Positions 7,499 to 15,578 are shown, counted from the first letter of the stretch. The stretch: DNA of 17,108 bases from JBKJML01 sp046596415 (GCA_046596415.1 JBKJML010000254.1:1-17108), one strand, 5' to 3'. Program-made: numbers and translations. The notes: generated by a model not told the origin, from the sequence alone.

Positions 7499-9120
7499 TG
7501 CGAGGGCGCGCCGAGCATCACCACGTCGCCGAACTTCGGCTCGTTCTGCCAGTTGGCGGAGAGGCCGACCCGGTAGGTCCACACGCCCTTCGGCGGCCTG
7601 TCGACCCAGGCTGTCTCGGCGGTGAAGTGCACCTGGTCGCTGTCGTAGATGCAGGACCGGCGTGAGTCGCCGAGCGGCTCGCAGCGCCAGTCGACAGCGC
7701 GGTTGACGCGAAAGATGGTGTAGGAGGGGGTGACCGATCCCGTGTCGGGCGTGTCCCAGCTGAGGCGCACGCGCCCGCCGCCGAGCGGCTCGAGGCGCGA
7801 GCGGAAGCTCGAGTCGATCGGCAGGATCGAGCGCTCCGTGTAGTGCTGCACGATCGACAGACCCTCTTGCGGGCCGAAGGACGCAAGCGCCACGACGGGG
7901 GCGACCCCCAGGACGGCGGCCGCCACGACGACCGCTCTCAGGCTCGTTCGCGACGCTGTTGCTCGCGCCGCGGACCGCACCCCCGGCCGCAGGAGCGGCA
8001 GCGCGGCGAGGAAGATCAGGAGCGGCGGGAAGCCCGGCATGATCAGCCGCCAGAACGTCCCGTCCTCGACCGACGCCTGGGGGGCGCTGCCCTTGAGGAG
8101 CACGAACGAGCCGAGCCAGGCAAGCAGCAACACCGCCTTCGGGCCCGACCGGCGCGCCACTGCAATCGCTCCCGCGACCGGCAGCCACTCGACCAGCCGA
8201 ACCGACCAGAAGAACTCGCGGATCAGGAGGATGTTGTTGTACAGGTGTCCCCAGTCCAGGTGGACGTAGCGGTCGGGCCGGAACTGGACGCCGGCCGCGA
8301 CGAGCGACTCCCCCGCCGCGACCTGTTGGCCACCGAAAGCGAGCAGCGGTACGAAGCCGAGCCCCCGGTGCTTCCAGAGCGCGAGCGTCACGAGCGCGGG
8401 GGCGAGCGCAACGGTGAACGCGAGCGCCTGCCGGGGCCGGCGTGCCACCGCGAGGGCCAGGAGCGGCGCAGCGAGCACGACGGCGTTCGCGGGCTTGATC
8501 CCGATCGCGAAGCCCACGAGCAGGCCGGCGATCGCGCCGTCGTGGCCCCGATGGTCGTCGATCGCGCGGCAGAGGAAGGCAGCAGCAGCGAGCAGGAAGA
8601 CCAGCGACGGATAGTCCGACATCGCGGTGAGCCCGAGTACCTGCGGCAGGAGCTGCTCCACGTAGCGGTCGTGGTAGCGCACGTCGAACAGCGGGATTGC
8701 GGCGAACGGAGCCGCCACCCAGACGGCCGCGCCGAGGTACCCGAGGCGGCGCCCACCGACGCTCCGGAGGATCTCGTAGACACTCGCGATCGCGACCGGG
8801 ACGAGTACGAGCTGCTGGAGCAGCACGACGCCGGGCAGGGCGCGCAGCATGTCGGGGCCCAAAACGGCGGCGAGCGGCGCCAGCAGCAGCGACCAGCCGT
8901 AACCGACGTAGCTCGCCGGGATGTGGCCGTGGCCGAAGGCGACCGCCGTCGTCCAGAACCACGCCTGGTCGCCACCCTGGAAGAACAGGAAGCCGTTGTG
9001 ACGGACGGTCAGAGCGAACGCGAGCGTCGCTAGCCACTGCACGACCAGGACGAGCGTCAGCACCCTCCACGGGGCGCTGAGGACGCGGCGCAGCGGCTCG
9101 GGAAGCTCAGGAGGTCGCAT
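7483..9120 (-). CDS. Polytopic GT-C-like membrane protein with C-terminal Fn3-like domain
   Basis: From ATG 9120 this is a 545-aa protein; a longer version starting at 9207 would run deep into the upstream gene and is not favoured. About ten hydrophobic segments occupy residues 18-412. After the first lies [20 protein letters not shown] (46-65), whose aspartate sits where GT-C enzymes keep the first-loop catalytic acid, followed by [11 protein letters not shown] (73-83), which resembles the PGY-LLL segment of ArnT/PMT-type proteins. These features suggest a glycosyltransferase using a polyprenyl-phosphate sugar, but no close family is recognised. After the last helix, residues 438-525 look like a fibronectin type III sandwich ([36 protein letters not shown]), with C480 and C490 that could form a disulfide outside the membrane. 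It overlaps the upstream gene by 14 bases and the convergent DUF2304 gene by 16. Confidence 0.72.
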   Translation of the reverse strand: MRPPELPEPLRRVLSAPWRVLTLVLVVQWLATLAFALTVRHNGFLFFQGGDQAWFWTTAVAFGHGHIPASYVGYGWSLLLAPLAAVLGPDMLRALPGVVLLQQLVLVPVAIASVYEILRSVGGRRLGYLGAAVWVAAPFAAIPLFDVRYHDRYVEQLLPQVLGLTAMSDYPSLVFLLAAAAFLCRAIDDHRGHDGAIAGLLVGFAIGIKPANAVVLAAPLLALAVARRPRQALAFTVALAPALVTLALWKHRGLGFVPLLAFGGQQVAAGESLVAAGVQFRPDRYVHLDWGHLYNNILLIREFFWSVRLVEWLPVAGAIAVARRSGPKAVLLLAWLGSFVLLKGSAPQASVEDGTFWRLIMPGFPPLLIFLAALPLLRPGVRSAARATASRTSLRAVVVAAAVLGVAPVVALASFGPQEGLSIVQHYTERSILPIDSSFRSRLEPLGGGRVRLSWDTPDTGSVTPSYTIFRVNRAVDWRCEPLGDSRRSCIYDSDQVHFTAETAWVDRPPKGVWTYRVGLSANWQNEPKFGDVVMLGAPSHYRSR

Positions 9121-10042
9121 AGGAGGCGCGCGCCGCAGAGCGGTACCACGCCACCGTCCGCTCCAGGCCTTCGCGCAGCGGCACCTGAGCCGTGAACCCG
9201 AACTCACGCTCCGCGCGCGAGGTGTCGAGCTTCCTGCGCGGCTGGCCGTTCGGCTTCGACGTGTCCCAGACGATCTCGCCCTCGAAGCCGGTCGCTTCGC
9301 CCACGAGCTCGGCGAGCTTGCGGATCGAGATCTCCTCGCCGGTGCCGAGGTTGACGGGCTCGCCGCTCTCGTAGCGTTGCGACGCGAGCCAGAACCCCTC
9401 GACGCAGTCGTCCACGTAGAGGAACTCGCGGGTCGGCGTTCCGTCGCCCCAGAGGGTGATCTCGGGTGCGCCGAGCTCCTGCGCCTCGACCATCTTCCGG
9501 ATCAGGGCCGGGATCACATGTGACGTCTCGAGGTCGAAGTTGTCGCCAGGCCCGTAGAGGTTCACCGGCAGGAGGTGCAGAACCTTCAGCCCGTACTGGG
9601 CGTGGTAGGACTGCCCACCGACGAGGAGCGCCTTCTTCGCGACCCCGTACGGGGCGTTCGTCTCCTCGGGATAGCCGTTCCACAGGTCGTCCTCGCGGAA
9701 AGGTGTCGGAGCGAACTTCGGGTACTCGCAGATCGTCCCGATCTGGATCAGCTTCGTGACGTTCCCGAGCCGGCTCTGCTCGAGGATGTGCGCGCCCATC
9801 ATCAGGTTTGCGTACCAGTACCGGCCTGGGTTGGCGCGGTTCGCACCGATCCCGCCGACCTCGGCCGCGAGGTGGAACACGAGTTCTGGCTTCACTTCCG
9901 CGAAGAGGCGCTCGACGTCGGCGGCGACCGTCAGGTCGTACTCGCGGCTGCGCGCGACGAACGGGTCGAGCCCCTCGGTGCGCAGCCGCTCGACGAGGCG
10001 TGAGCCGAGAAAGCCGCCGCCGCCGGTGACGAGCGTCCTCAT
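9107..10042 (-). CDS. fcl: GDP-L-fucose synthase-like SDR (3,5-epimerase/4-reductase)
   Basis: Extended SDR of 311 aa predicted to convert GDP-4-keto-6-deoxy-mannose to GDP-L-fucose. Seen: [12 protein letters not shown] (5-16); [16 protein letters not shown] (57-72), the family's hallmark; the active-site segment IGTICEYP (101-108) with T103 where E. coli has the catalytic Ser and with C105 kept; YGVAK (Y132, K136); [12 protein letters not shown] (159-170); SHVIPAL (174-180) with H175, the proposed acid; and REFLYVDD (205-212). The short N-terminus chosen (ATG 10042) places the Rossmann motif at residue 5. Its ATG overlaps the stop of the dehydratase gene as ATGA, the classical dehydratase-reductase pairing. 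The Thr-for-Ser change is conservative. A related reductase on another GDP- or dTDP-sugar is possible. Confidence 0.82.
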   Translation of the reverse strand: MRTLVTGGGGFLGSRLVERLRTEGLDPFVARSREYDLTVAADVERLFAEVKPELVFHLAAEVGGIGANRANPGRYWYANLMMGAHILEQSRLGNVTKLIQIGTICEYPKFAPTPFREDDLWNGYPEETNAPYGVAKKALLVGGQSYHAQYGLKVLHLLPVNLYGPGDNFDLETSHVIPALIRKMVEAQELGAPEITLWGDGTPTREFLYVDDCVEGFWLASQRYESGEPVNLGTGEEISIRKLAELVGEATGFEGEIVWDTSKPNGQPRRKLDTSRAEREFGFTAQVPLREGLERTVAWYRSAARASYATS

Positions 10043-11181
10043 GCCGGCAGCGTCGAGCTTCCGACGGGGAGCCAGTCCACGCGCCCCATCCACCGCTCGC
10101 GGTTCTCGGCGTACCAGGCGATCGAGCGGCCGACGCCCTCCTCCCACGAGACGCGCGGCATCCAGCCGGTCTCGTGGGTGAGCTTCTCGTGGCCGACACG
10201 GAGCGCCATCACATCGCTCGCGCCGGGGCGCATGCGCCGCTCGGTGGTGACGATCTCACGGCCGGCAGGCCAGTAACCCTGCTCCTCGCCGACCCGGATG
10301 ATCAGGTCGGCCCAGTCGCGCATCGAGATGTTCGCGCCCTGGCCGTAGACGTAGACATCGCCGGGGGTTCCATGGGCGGCGACGGTCAGGTGGCCGCGGA
10401 CGCCGTCGGTGCAGAAGCAGAAGTCGCGCAGCGGCTCGAGCGCGCCGAGCTCGATCTGCTCGCGCTCGAGCGCCTGGGTGATGATCGTGCCGGTCACGTA
10501 GCGAGGGTTCTGGCGCGGGCCGTAGTTGTTGAACATGCGGGTGACGACGCCCGGCAGCCCGAACGCGTCGAAGTAGTTCATCGTCAGGAAGTCGGCGGCG
10601 ACCTTCGCGGTCGCGTAGATCGACTTCGGGTTGATCGGCGAGCGCTCGTGCAGGATCAGGGCGCCGTCCTCATCGAAGTCGTGGTGCTCGCGGACGTTCT
10701 CGCGGACGTTGCCGTACTCCTCCGAGGTGCCGGCGGTGTCGAACTTCTCGAGCTCGAGCCCGTGGTCGATGCACGACTGGAGCAGGTTGAGCGTCCCGAC
10801 CGTGTTCGCCATCACCGTCTCGTAGGGCCGGTGCCACGACTCGCCGACGTGCGCCTGGGCGCCGAGATGGAAGATGGTCGGCTTGTCGTCCGCCTGGCAG
10901 AGCTCACGGATCGTGTAGTCGACGGAGGTCTTGTCGGTCAGGTCGGCAAAGTGCACCTTGAGCTGTCGGCGCAGATGCCCGATGTTGTTCAGGGCTCCGC
11001 TCGACGTGGCGCGCACGAACGCATGGACGGTCGCACCGATCTCGACCAGGGCCTCGGTGAGGTGCGAGCCCATGAAGCCGTCGGCTCCGGTGACAAGCAC
11101 GGTGCGGCCCCCGTAGATCGGGCCGAACTCGGTGCGAAGCTGCTCGAAGTCGTCGGTGGACCAGATGGTGTCGGTCTGCAT
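10039..11181 (-). CDS. GDP-mannose 4,6-dehydratase-like SDR
   Basis: Extended SDR of 380 aa that probably forms a 4-keto-6-deoxy nucleotide sugar. Motifs: [12 protein letters not shown] (30-41), ADLTD (79-83), [17 protein letters not shown] (105-121), the dehydratase triplet T152-S153-E154 in [14 protein letters not shown] (Y189, K193), and [19 protein letters not shown] (217-235). It differs clearly from the canonical GDP-mannose dehydratase at 14538-15560: it has an extra 25-residue N-terminus, a longer substrate domain, and the C-terminal [19 protein letters not shown] block. ATG 11181 is supported by GAGGAG 9 nt upstream, the clearest Shine-Dalgarno in the window. The stop overlaps the fucose-synthase-like gene as ATGA, so the two likely act in sequence. 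dTDP- or CDP-glucose as substrate cannot be excluded. Confidence 0.8.
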   Translation of the reverse strand: MQTDTIWSTDDFEQLRTEFGPIYGGRTVLVTGADGFMGSHLTEALVEIGATVHAFVRATSSGALNNIGHLRRQLKVHFADLTDKTSVDYTIRELCQADDKPTIFHLGAQAHVGESWHRPYETVMANTVGTLNLLQSCIDHGLELEKFDTAGTSEEYGNVRENVREHHDFDEDGALILHERSPINPKSIYATAKVAADFLTMNYFDAFGLPGVVTRMFNNYGPRQNPRYVTGTIITQALEREQIELGALEPLRDFCFCTDGVRGHLTVAAHGTPGDVYVYGQGANISMRDWADLIIRVGEEQGYWPAGREIVTTERRMRPGASDVMALRVGHEKLTHETGWMPRVSWEEGVGRSIAWYAENRERWMGRVDWLPVGSSTLPA

Positions 11182-11186
11182 GGGCG

Positions 11187-11197
11187 TAAGCTCCTCG
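11187..11197. promoter_or_regulatory. Compact divergent start region: SD (-) and TAAGCT -10 (+)
   Basis: Only 21 bases separate ATG 11181 (-) and TTG 11203 (+). On the minus strand GAGGAG (11197-11192) is a good ribosome binding site for the dehydratase. On the plus strand TAAGCT (11187-11192) lies 10 nt before the TTG and could be the -10 of a nearly leaderless flippase transcript. The dehydratase promoter must then lie inside the flippase coding sequence; TACCCT (11215-11210, minus) is a possible -10. Confidence 0.4.
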
Positions 11198-11202
11198 GCG
11201 GG

Positions 11203-12678
11203 TTGAGAAAGGGTACCGCCTCGACGCGCCGGAGCGTCCTCTCTAGTGGCCTGCTGACCGGCCTGTCGCTCTCGATCGTCAACGGGGCGGCGGCAGTCGC
11301 CGGGGCGCTGCTCGCGCGGAAGTTCGGCCGCGACGCCGAGACCGACGGCTTTCTCGCCGCCTACGGGATCTATCTCGTGCTCGTGCTCGGGGCGCAGACG
11401 TTTCGCGTCGTCGTCGTGCCCGACCTGACGCGGGCGGTCGAGCGCGGCCGCCTCGCCGCCGAGACGCGGGCGTACGCGGTCGCGCTGCTCGTGCCGTCGG
11501 TCCTCCTCAGTGTCGTCGCGATTCTTGCGCGTGGGCCGATCGCAGATGCGCTGACCGCCGAGCCCGACGCAGCTGCGGTCGCCCGGCGCGCGCTGCCATG
11601 GCTCGTGCCGGCCGCGTTCGCACAGCTCCTGGCGGCGCTCGCCGCCAGCTCGCTCGCCGCCGCCGGGAGCTACGCCACCGCGGCCGTCGGCTACGCCGCC
11701 GGCGCGGTAGCGAACCTGGCGCTCTTTCTTGCGCTCGCCGACGGCCATGGGCTCGTCTCACTTGCCTGGGGCGTTGCCGCCAACGGCGCGATCGCGGTCG
11801 TGCTGCCGCTCGCAGCCCTCTGGCGCCGCGGCCTCCTGCGAGGGGGCGGCACCGCGGAGGCCGCCGTGCTGCGCCGGCTGAGGCGTCTGCTCGAGGGAGC
11901 GGCTGTCCCGCTCGCGCTTCAGCTCCTCTATCTCGTCTGCCTGCGCTTCGCGGCCGACCTCGGCACCGGCTCCGCCACGACCTTCTCCTACGGCTACCTG
12001 CTCGCTGCGACGCTCGTCGCGGGGACTGCCGCATCCCTTTCGCTCGTCGCATCGGCCCCGCTGACACGACGGGGCCTCAACCCCTCGCAGGCCGCGGCGT
12101 ATGTCGTCCACGCCGCCTGGCTCAGCCTCGCTGTGATTGCCGCGGCCGCGGGCGTCTTCGCGCTCGTCGGTGAGCGCCTCGTCGCCGCGGTGCTCGGCGC
12201 CGAGTACTCCGGCGAGGTGGGATCCGACCTCGGCCGGCTCGTCGTCGCGCTGGCGCCCTGGATGTTCGCGGCGACCGCGTTCTCGCTCAGCTTTCCACTC
12301 CTCTTCGTCACGGGTCGCGACCGGCTGCTCGTGCCGCTCGCGCTCGTCGCGCTCGTCGTGCATGTGCCTGTCGTCTGGGTCTTGCGGGATGCGTTCGGGC
12401 TGACCGGGACGGCGATCGCGCTCGCCGCGACGACGCTGGCGGTGATCGCCGTCCTGCAAGCGCTCGTTGCACCGCAGATGCTCGTGCTCGCGGCCGTCGG
12501 GCTCGCGGAAACCGTCGTCTGGATCGGCGGTCTCGCGCTCCTCGCCTTCGGCGGCCTCGGCCTGCTCGTCGGCGGCATCCCCGCCGCTCTGGGCGGCAGC
12601 GCCACGTATGTGCTCTTGCTCGCCGTCCTCCGACCACGCGGCATGCGCGAGGCTTGGGCCTACGCGCGCGCTCTCTAG
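11203..12678 (+). CDS. MOP-superfamily lipid-linked glycan flippase (Wzx/MurJ-like)
   Basis: Inner-membrane protein of 491 aa with about 12-14 hydrophobic segments along its whole length, matching oligosaccharide flippases of the MVF/Wzx group. The N-terminus RRSVLSSGLLTGLSLSIVNG, then GALLARKFGRDAETDGFLAA, follows the MurJ/Wzx pattern of a first helix followed by an acidic-threonine-aspartate-x-phenylalanine loop. Its likely role is to move the undecaprenyl-linked repeat unit to the outer face. TTG 11203 is chosen because no ATG or GTG occurs near the first helix and the upstream in-frame extension is antisense to the dehydratase gene. The methyltransferase gene follows 9 bases after the stop. 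Whether it serves peptidoglycan (MurJ) or the local glycan is inferred from context, which favours the glycan. Confidence 0.85.
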   Translation: MRKGTASTRRSVLSSGLLTGLSLSIVNGAAAVAGALLARKFGRDAETDGFLAAYGIYLVLVLGAQTFRVVVVPDLTRAVERGRLAAETRAYAVALLVPSVLLSVVAILARGPIADALTAEPDAAAVARRALPWLVPAAFAQLLAALAASSLAAAGSYATAAVGYAAGAVANLALFLALADGHGLVSLAWGVAANGAIAVVLPLAALWRRGLLRGGGTAEAAVLRRLRRLLEGAAVPLALQLLYLVCLRFAADLGTGSATTFSYGYLLAATLVAGTAASLSLVASAPLTRRGLNPSQAAAYVVHAAWLSLAVIAAAAGVFALVGERLVAAVLGAEYSGEVGSDLGRLVVALAPWMFAATAFSLSFPLLFVTGRDRLLVPLALVALVVHVPVVWVLRDAFGLTGTAIALAATTLAVIAVLQALVAPQMLVLAAVGLAETVVWIGGLALLAFGGLGLLVGGIPAALGGSATYVLLLAVLRPRGMREAWAYARAL

Positions 12679-12687
12679 GCTCCGCCG
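12654..12687 (+). promoter_or_regulatory. Candidate leaderless promoter for the methyltransferase gene
   Basis: TTGGGC (12654-12659), a 16-base spacer, and TAGGCT (12676-12681) form a recognisable -35/-10 pair, followed by exactly 6 nt and ATG 12688. Transcription would begin at or next to the ATG. The TAG of the -10 is also the stop codon of the flippase gene. Confidence 0.4.
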
Positions 12688-13467
12688 ATGCGCGGCTGGG
12701 GGAGCCTCTACCGAACGAGCCTCTCGCTCGGCCTGCACCGCCTCGTGCGGCGCGGCTACGACCGGGAAGCGTGGACCCGGCTGGTGATTCCGCTCGACCC
12801 GAGCCGTTACCTCGAGCTGCCCTGGGTGCTCAAGGAGCTCGCCCCGGGCACCGGCGAGCGGGTCATCGACCTCGCCAGTCCGAAGCTCCTCGCTGTGCAC
12901 CTCGCTCGGCGCGGCGTTCAGGTCACGACGGTGGACGCGCTCGAGCGCGAGATCGAGGCCTGGCGCCGGCTAGCCGACGGCGAGGAGAACCTGTCGCTCG
13001 AGGTGGGCGACGGACGGGCGCTCGCCTACCCGGACGCGAGCTTCGATCACGGCTACAGCGTCTCGGTGATCGAGCACATCGAGGAGCCGGGCGACGAGCT
13101 CGCTCTCGCCGAGCTGGCCAGAGTTGTCCGGCCGGGGGGCCGCGTCGCCGTCACGCTCCCCTATACGAGCGCCTATCGCGAGGACTGGCGCGACGAGCCC
13201 GTGTACGGCGACCAGGGGGCCGGGCCGGACGGCCGCTACTTCTTCCAGCGGCACTACGACGACGAACGGATCGAGCGGCTCGCTGCGGCTGTGCCGGGCC
13301 TCGAGCTCGTTCGCTCGAGCGTCGTTCGGCTGCAGCCGAACTGGCACGAGCACTACAGCCGACACTTCCCGAAGCTCGTCCCGCTCGGCCCGTTCTACGG
13401 CCTGCTCGCACGTGAGCGGCGGGGGCCGGGCGGTGACGTCGCACGCCTGCTCTTCGAGCGAAGCTAG
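12688..13467 (+). CDS. Class I SAM-dependent methyltransferase
   Basis: A 259-aa cytoplasmic Rossmann methyltransferase of the Methyltransf_11 kind, likely O-methylating a sugar of the glycan or its precursor. Seen: motif I ERVIDLASPKLLAVHLARRG (57-76), followed by TTVDALEREI (80-89) where the acidic residue D83 binds the ribose of SAM; VGDGRALAYPDASFD (106-120); SVSVIEHIEEP (124-134); and the post-motif RVVRPGGRVAVTLPY (145-159). The usual GxGxG of motif I is replaced by LASPK, a variant I recall from other methyltransferases of this type, so activity is not ruled out. There is no clear Shine-Dalgarno; TAGGCT lies 6 nt before the ATG. The stop codon overlaps the stop of the convergent GT4 gene in a shared CTAG. 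Confidence 0.82.
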   Translation: MRGWGSLYRTSLSLGLHRLVRRGYDREAWTRLVIPLDPSRYLELPWVLKELAPGTGERVIDLASPKLLAVHLARRGVQVTTVDALEREIEAWRRLADGEENLSLEVGDGRALAYPDASFDHGYSVSVIEHIEEPGDELALAELARVVRPGGRVAVTLPYTSAYREDWRDEPVYGDQGAGPDGRYFFQRHYDDERIERLAAAVPGLELVRSSVVRLQPNWHEHYSRHFPKLVPLGPFYGLLARERRGPGGDVARLLFERS

Positions 13468-14516
13468 AGCAGCTTTCGGTAGACGGCCTCGTGTGCGAAC
13501 GCTGTCGCCTCCCAGGTGAAGGCGGCCGCGTGCTCGATCCCGCGTCGCGAGTAGCTCGCCGGGTCGTCGAGCACGGCGGCGACGACCGCTGCGATGTCCT
13601 CCGGGTCGAGCGGGTCGAAGAGAGCAGCGGCCGTGCCACACGACTCCGGCAGCGAGCCCGAGCCCGACGAGGCGACCGGGCAGCCGCAGGCCATCGCCTC
13701 GATCGGCGGTGAGCCCCAGCCCTCGTAGAGGCTCGGAAAGACCATGCACGCCGCGCGTCGGTAGAGCGAGACGAGCTCCTCGGCCGAGACGAGCCCGTGG
13801 ACTTCGACCCCCTCGGGAACGGGCCGGCCTTCGTGGCCGCCGCCCGTCAGCACGAGCCGGAGCGCGGGTCGTTCCCGCCGTAGCAACGCGAACGCCTGGA
13901 AGAGTCGCTCGTGGTTCTTGTGCGGCCACGGCCGCGCCGGATAGAGGAGGAAATCCTCGCGCGGCTCGCCCGTGGCCGAGAAGCGCCGGTGGTCGACGCC
14001 GTAACGGATCGCATGGATCCGCTCCGGCTTCACGCCGAGCCGCTCGATCACCGAGCGGCGCGTGAACTGGCTCGGCACGATCACCGCAGCGGCGTTGCGC
14101 GCCGAGCGCTCGTGCGTGAGGCGCCGGAAGGCGCGCTCGCCCCGCGTGAAGAGACCCGGCAGGTCGAGGTGCTGGAGATCCTGGAGCGTCACGACCGTCG
14201 GTACGTCCACGGGCGGTAGCGCAATCCCGAGTGGGTAGTGGATCACGTCGAGGCGCCCGAACCGCCGCCGGATCGGGCCTGGTCGAGCGCGGGCGAGGAG
14301 CATCGCGAGCGCGCGCTCCGGCACGGTCTGCGCGAGCCGGTACTCGGGCACCGCTACCTCGTGGAGGCCGCCGCCCGATCCGGGCGCCGAAGGCGGCGTG
14401 AACGCGGTGTAGTCGAGCGTCCCGTGCTCCGCCAGGCCGAGCGCGAGCTCGCGCACATAGGTCTCGGCTCCGCCGATCTCGCCGGGCACGAGCGTGAGGA
14501 GGGAGATCCCGATCAT
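13464..14516 (-). CDS. GT4 family glycosyltransferase
   Basis: GT-B retaining glycosyltransferase of 350 aa, soluble or peripheral. The N-terminal acceptor domain begins MIGISLLTLVPGEIGGAETY (1-20) with the GGAE loop. PTVVTLQDLQHLDLPGLF (106-123) and AAVIVPSQFTRRSVIERLG (143-161) are typical of mannosyl/rhamnosyl GT4 enzymes. The donor domain has LLYPARPWPHKNHERLFQAF (190-209) and the EX7E motif in YEGWGSPPIEAMACGCPV (264-281), with E265 and E273. ATG 14516 is chosen because it begins the first beta strand; the long in-frame extension upstream is antisense to the gmd gene. It is a single-gene leftward block. TAGCTT lies 10 nt before the ATG, and no Shine-Dalgarno is seen. Confidence 0.9.
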   Translation of the reverse strand: MIGISLLTLVPGEIGGAETYVRELALGLAEHGTLDYTAFTPPSAPGSGGGLHEVAVPEYRLAQTVPERALAMLLARARPGPIRRRFGRLDVIHYPLGIALPPVDVPTVVTLQDLQHLDLPGLFTRGERAFRRLTHERSARNAAAVIVPSQFTRRSVIERLGVKPERIHAIRYGVDHRRFSATGEPREDFLLYPARPWPHKNHERLFQAFALLRRERPALRLVLTGGGHEGRPVPEGVEVHGLVSAEELVSLYRRAACMVFPSLYEGWGSPPIEAMACGCPVASSGSGSLPESCGTAAALFDPLDPEDIAAVVAAVLDDPASYSRRGIEHAAAFTWEATAFAHEAVYRKLL

Positions 14517-14525
14517 TCGAGCGCC

Positions 14526-14532
14526 TAAGCTA
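14526..14532. promoter_or_regulatory. Symmetric TAAGCTA: overlapping divergent -10 elements
   Basis: The 21-base gap between ATG 14516 (-) and ATG 14538 (+) contains TAAGCTA. Rightward it reads TAAGCT, exactly 6 nt before ATG 14538. Leftward it reads TAGCTT, 10 nt before ATG 14516. Each could be a -10 giving a leaderless or near-leaderless message. No convincing -35 is visible on either side. Confidence 0.4.
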
Positions 14533-14537
14533 CCCCC

Positions 14538-15560
14538 ATGGACGGCAGGCGCGCGCTCATCGTCGGGATCGGTGGCCAGGACGGCTCGTACCTCGCCGAG
14601 CTCCTGCTCGGAAAGGGCTACGAGGTCACCGGCCTCGTCCGGCAATCGACCGGCCAGATGCCGGAGCGGCTCGCACACCTGACGGGGCGGATCCGGCTCG
14701 TGCGGGGCGATCTCCTGGATCAGGCGTCGCTGATCGCCGCCGTCGAGCAGTCGCGGCCGCACGAGCTCTACAACTTCGCCGGCACCTCGTTCGTGCCCGA
14801 GTCGTGGCAGCAGCCCGCACTCACCGTCGAACAAACCGGGATGGGCGTGGTGCGCCTGCTCGAAGCGGTACGCGTCACCGATCCCGCGATCCGCTTCTAC
14901 CAGGCGTCGACGAGCGAGATCTTCGGCCGCCCCGAGTCTGCACCGCAGGACGAACGGACCGCGCTCGCACCGCAGAACCCCTACGCGGTGGCGAAGCTCG
15001 TCGGCCATCTGATGGTGCAGCGCTACGCCGACGGCTACGGCATGTTCGCGACCTCCGGGATCCTCTACAACCACGAGTCGCCGCGGCGGGGGCTCGAGTT
15101 CGTGACCCGCAAGATCACCCATGCAGCCGCCGCGATCTCGCTCGGGCTCGAGCAACACCTCTCGCTCGGCGACCTCTCGGCCCGGCGTGACTGGGGGTTC
15201 GCCGGCGATTACGTGCGAGCGATGTGGTCGATGCTCCAGCAGGACGAGCCCGTGTCGTATGTGATCGCGACGGGCGAGCTCCACACCGTGTCGGACGTGG
15301 TCGAGGTCGCGTTCGGCCGGGTGGGCCTCGGCTGGCGTGACCACGTGTTGCGGGACGAGTCGTTCGTGCGGCCGCGGGACGACAGTGCCCAGCTCGTCGG
15401 GGACGCGTCGCGGGCGCGGGCGGAGCTCGGCTGGGCGCCGTCGGTTGGTTTTGTCGAGCTGATCGAGCTGATGGTCGACGCCGACCTGGCGCGCCTCGAT
15501 GCGGCGCGGGAGCACCGTCCCGCGCAGGACTGGCCGGTCGAGCAGGCGCCCCTTACATAA
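14538..15560 (+). CDS. gmd: GDP-mannose 4,6-dehydratase
   Basis: Extended SDR of 340 aa that converts GDP-mannose to GDP-4-keto-6-deoxy-mannose, the precursor of GDP-fucose, GDP-rhamnose and GDP-perosamine. Seen: GIGGQDGSYLAELLLGKGYEV (10-30, close to the canonical GITGQDGSYL); AGTSFVPESWQQP (81-93); QASTSEIFG (122-130) with T125 and E127; YAVAK (Y149, K153); LYNHESPRRGLEFVTRKIT (176-194), a signature of this enzyme; and ARRDWGFAGDYVRAMW followed by the C-terminal LGWAPSVGF. Length is normal. No fucose synthase lies beside it; the nearest reductase (9107-10042) is about 4.5 kb away, next to a different dehydratase. It is divergent from the GT4 gene, with TAAGCT 6 nt before the ATG. Confidence 0.92.
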   Translation: MDGRRALIVGIGGQDGSYLAELLLGKGYEVTGLVRQSTGQMPERLAHLTGRIRLVRGDLLDQASLIAAVEQSRPHELYNFAGTSFVPESWQQPALTVEQTGMGVVRLLEAVRVTDPAIRFYQASTSEIFGRPESAPQDERTALAPQNPYAVAKLVGHLMVQRYADGYGMFATSGILYNHESPRRGLEFVTRKITHAAAAISLGLEQHLSLGDLSARRDWGFAGDYVRAMWSMLQQDEPVSYVIATGELHTVSDVVEVAFGRVGLGWRDHVLRDESFVRPRDDSAQLVGDASRARAELGWAPSVGFVELIELMVDADLARLDAAREHRPAQDWPVEQAPLT

Positions 15561-15578
15561 AGGCTCCGATCACCCCGG

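Noticed and set aside
7843..9033. 396-codon plus-strand open frame opposite the GT-C-like membrane protein
   Set aside because: Composition is the antisense image of membrane helices (Arg/Glu/Gln runs), with no domain.
10043..11748. Upstream extensions of the fcl-like (to 10147), dehydratase (to 11748) and flippase (from 10174) genes
   Set aside because: Each extension overlaps a neighbouring gene in another frame, and the Rossmann or first membrane segment begins right at the shorter starts.
11758..12900. 380-codon minus-strand open frame opposite the flippase and methyltransferase
   Set aside because: Crosses a real gene boundary on the other strand and has no motif; antisense artefact.
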